Source: a virus. Taken from it: a DNA stretch of 31,162 bases. Location: IMG/VR virus record IMGVR_UViG_3300010885_003703, positions 1-31,162 of that record; one strand, given 5' to 3'. Below, piece after piece: positions 29,634 to 31,162 of this stretch. The first letter of the stretch is position 1; every line of letters begins with the position of its first letter. Made by a program: the position numbers and the translations under genes. The notes under the pieces are model-generated. The model was not told the DNA's origin and did no database searches. It worked only from the letters and a program-made list of their open reading frames with translations.

Positions 29634-30398
29634 TTATGCCGAAGTAATCGTCTGCCACGCAGATCCAGTATAGACGCAAAGCTTCCCAAGGGTAGTGTCA
29701 AAAACAACCGCGCCCGTAGCGCCTGTCATTGCGTTCTTCTGTGTTGTGGTCATATTTGGGAAGCGGACACCCTTCGTCGTCGATTGGACGTCGAGGATGG
29801 TTCCGGCGGCCGGTGACGAAGTCCCTATGCCGATGTTGCTGCCGTCGTCGTAAATGACCGAGGCCGTTACCGCCGATGTGCCAAGACCACGTACAAGATA
29901 GCCAGAGGTCAGCGTAGCCACGCCGGTGCCGCCCTGCGCGACAGTAAGCGTGCCCGAGATGTCGGCTACAGGAACCGTTGCTGCCGCCGTCATGGCCGTC
30001 GTGCCGGTCCCCTTGACGTATCCAGTCAGCGTGACCGCGCCCGTGCCGCCGCTGGCCACCGGAAGTGTGCCGCTCACGTGCGTTGTCAAACCGATTTTAC
30101 CCCACGCCGGAACCACGCTAACACCGCCGGAGAGGAGCGCGTTACCCGTGGCAACATCGGCCAACTTGGACAGCGCGGTAGTCGTTGAGGCGTACAGAAT
30201 ATCGCCAACGGCGTAGACCGACTGGCCCGTGCCCCCAGCCGTCACTGGAAGGATGTTGGCCGCGTCTGTAGAGAACGCAGCGGCGATGGCGCTCGCAGCC
30301 ACCTTCTTGCTGGCGGTGCTTTGCACCACTTCAAAAACTTCGGTGCCTGTTAATGGGACACTGGCGGCGGGGAGGGCCGAGATTTTTACGTCAACCAT
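29634..30398 (-). CDS. Tail fibre protein with GGTG repeats, 254 aa
   Basis: ATG 30398 follows AAGGA. The N-terminus (MVDVKISALPAASVPLTGTE then VFEVVQ) is a widespread start for phage fibre and appendage proteins. The middle holds several spaced GGTG units (PVTAGGTGQSVYAVGD, PVASGGTGAVTLTGYV, TVAQGGTGVATLTSGY) typical of fibre shafts. The end, with NIGIGTSSPAAGTILDVQST and VRFPNMTTTQKNAMTGATGA then GSAWQTITSA, is a C-terminal module seen in many phage tail proteins. No peptidase or glycanase domain is visible. It probably trimerises and binds the cell surface. Confidence 0.8.
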   Translation of the reverse strand: MVDVKISALPAASVPLTGTEVFEVVQSTASKKVAASAIAAAFSTDAANILPVTAGGTGQSVYAVGDILYASTTTALSKLADVATGNALLSGGVSVVPAWGKIGLTTHVSGTLPVASGGTGAVTLTGYVKGTGTTAMTAAATVPVADISGTLTVAQGGTGVATLTSGYLVRGLGTSAVTASVIYDDGSNIGIGTSSPAAGTILDVQSTTKGVRFPNMTTTQKNAMTGATGAVVFDTTLGKLCVYTGSAWQTITSA

Positions 30399-30403
30399 TT
30401 AAA

Positions 30404-30538
30404 TTAATCCTTTTTTAAAGAAACAGCACCGGCGGCGGGAGACATCGCGCCGCCAGCACTGCCACGCCTCAAGGGGAGCCACCTTGGGTGTTCACGGAGC
30501 AAGAAAACTGTTTGGTCGCAATATCTGTATTCAATCAT
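30404..30538 (-). CDS. Very small protein between two fibre genes, 44 aa
   Basis: This gene is not obvious from long open frames. The ATG (30538-30536) overlaps the fibre stop TGA (30537-30535) as ATGA, with GAGGA seven bases upstream, and the stop TAA (30406-30404) lies five bases before the next ATG. The translation begins MIEYRYCDQTVFLLREHPRW, continues LPLRRGSAGG and ends VSLKKD, a small basic protein with an aromatic start. Perfect coupling with both neighbours supports translation. No family can be named with confidence; a fibre-assembly helper is one possibility. Confidence 0.6.
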   Translation of the reverse strand: MIEYRYCDQTVFLLREHPRWLPLRRGSAGGAMSPAAGAVSLKKD

Positions 30539-31162
30539 ACCACAATCCTCAGTTCGCCTGTGGTGGTCTTATAAATCTGACCCACAACAAGACCACCTGC
30601 CAGCGCTGCTGCATTATTGGCGTAGGTCGCAAGATTTTTGGCTTCTAGCGTTCCGGATGCGCGTGCAGCAAAAGCATTAGCTCGATTGCTTGTGGTCGTT
30701 CCAACACCGACCTGAAATATAACAGGGTCTGCCTGTGTTGTAGTATATGTAGAAAACTTGCCGACCGCAGCACCGTAATCATCAGACACAGTGTGGCCAC
30801 GCCCAGCCGCAAAACTGTAAGACGCTGCAAGGTTGTTCTGGAAGCCAAACAATGCGCCAAAGTCGCCCGCATCGCCAAGATAGAGTTCGCGGCCATAGGC
30901 AAACGAGTAGTTACATAGGTTAGAAGTGGCAACAACATAGCCACCCGTAAACGTGTAGTTGCCATCAGGATAGCAGGCATAGCCCCAAGCAAAACTATTG
31001 GCCGCACCCACCGCATTGATTGCTGCGCCATACTTAACCACAACATTGTCCGTGCCGGAAGCAGGGGCCACTACAAATGTAATCGTTTTGCGACCATCGC
31101 TGGCCGTGCTAACTGAATAATCGGTCGGGCTGGTCTTGACTACGCCGCCAACAGTCACTTCA
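30535..31162 (-). CDS. Receptor-binding tail fibre, C-terminal part, with YadA-like head repeats (cut by window edge)
   Basis: The frame is open to the right edge (residues E and V precede the GTG at 31158), so the true start lies outside. The first 50 residues (TVGGVVKTSPTDYS, then FVVAPASGTDNVVVKYG) match a beta module common in phage fibres. Residues about 55-135 show a repeat of about 14-28 residues around S/N-x-A-x-G (NSFAWGYACYPDGNYTFTGG, YSFAYGRELYLGDAG, YSFAAGRGHTVSDDYGAAVG), as in left-handed beta-roll heads of trimeric autotransporters such as YadA. The end (AALAGGLVVGQIYKTTTGEL) is a widespread phage fibre C-terminus. It likely forms a trimeric adhesin on the tail. Confidence 0.8.
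   Translation of the reverse strand, partial: EVTVGGVVKTSPTDYSVSTASDGRKTITFVVAPASGTDNVVVKYGAAINAVGAANSFAWGYACYPDGNYTFTGGYVVATSNLCNYSFAYGRELYLGDAGDFGALFGFQNNLAASYSFAAGRGHTVSDDYGAAVGKFSTYTTTQADPVIFQVGVGTTTSNRANAFAARASGTLEAKNLATYANNAAALAGGLVVGQIYKTTTGELRIVV

Noticed and set aside
1-31162. tRNA genes, CRISPR arrays, insertion sequences, integrase or attachment sites
   Set aside because: I saw no regularly spaced repeats, no transposase or integrase motifs and no cloverleaf-like sequence in the few gaps. The window gives no evidence of lysogeny, but the rest of the genome is not visible.

Overview
This window is part of a tailed-phage genome, and the gene content points to a podovirus-type virion infecting an alphaproteobacterium. 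The host inference rests mainly on an 84-residue GapR-like (DUF2312) protein, a family typical of Alphaproteobacteria, and on the GC-rich coding sequence. The podovirus inference rests on an adaptor plus nozzle-like tail protein, a set of large internal virion proteins, several fibre-like proteins, and the absence of any tape-measure or sheath gene. Terminase, portal, major capsid and RNA polymerase genes are not in the window. Genes at both edges are cut.

The left third (1 to 10732, plus strand) is the early or DNA-metabolism arm. In order it holds the C-terminus of a C5 cytosine methyltransferase, a primase-helicase, three small unknown proteins plus one more overlapping them, a Cas4-like DUF2800 nuclease, a DUF2815 ssDNA-binding protein, a GapR homologue, a family A DNA polymerase with proofreading domain, a VRR-NUC nuclease, a zinc-finger/DUF6011 protein, an SNF2-type helicase and a DUF6378 protein. 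Genes are tightly packed with ATGA or GTGA overlaps. Only three leaders are longer than 35 bases (2278-2352, 5671-5815, 8084-8121). These three carry promoter-like elements, inverted repeats and a shared motif, which suggests they are the regulatory points of this arm.

The right two thirds (10736 to 31162) are one long minus-strand late operon, read from right to left. It begins with a receptor-binding fibre with YadA-like head repeats (cut by the edge), a 44-residue protein and a second fibre. A lysis block follows: Dps/DUF5856-like protein, XhlA-like membrane protein, M15 endolysin, holin-like protein, and i-spanin with an overlapping o-spanin lipoprotein. Next come a metallophosphoesterase, head-tail adaptor, a large fibre, a low-GC accessory protein and the nozzle-like protein. 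The operon ends with a run of internal virion proteins. It meets the early arm tail to tail with a three-base gap at 10733-10735.

The most interesting part is 10736-14960. Three adjacent genes encode proteins that begin with the same MSWQ signature but then carry unrelated domains: a PcfJ-like domain, a ParB-like plus ADP-ribosyltransferase-like pair, and an unknown phage domain. Several internal proteins also end in a similar glycine-glycine tail motif. I infer a tagged set of virion-packaged, probably injected, effector proteins of the polyvalent-protein type. The second point of interest is the double hairpin and possible pseudoknot in front of the DNA polymerase gene.
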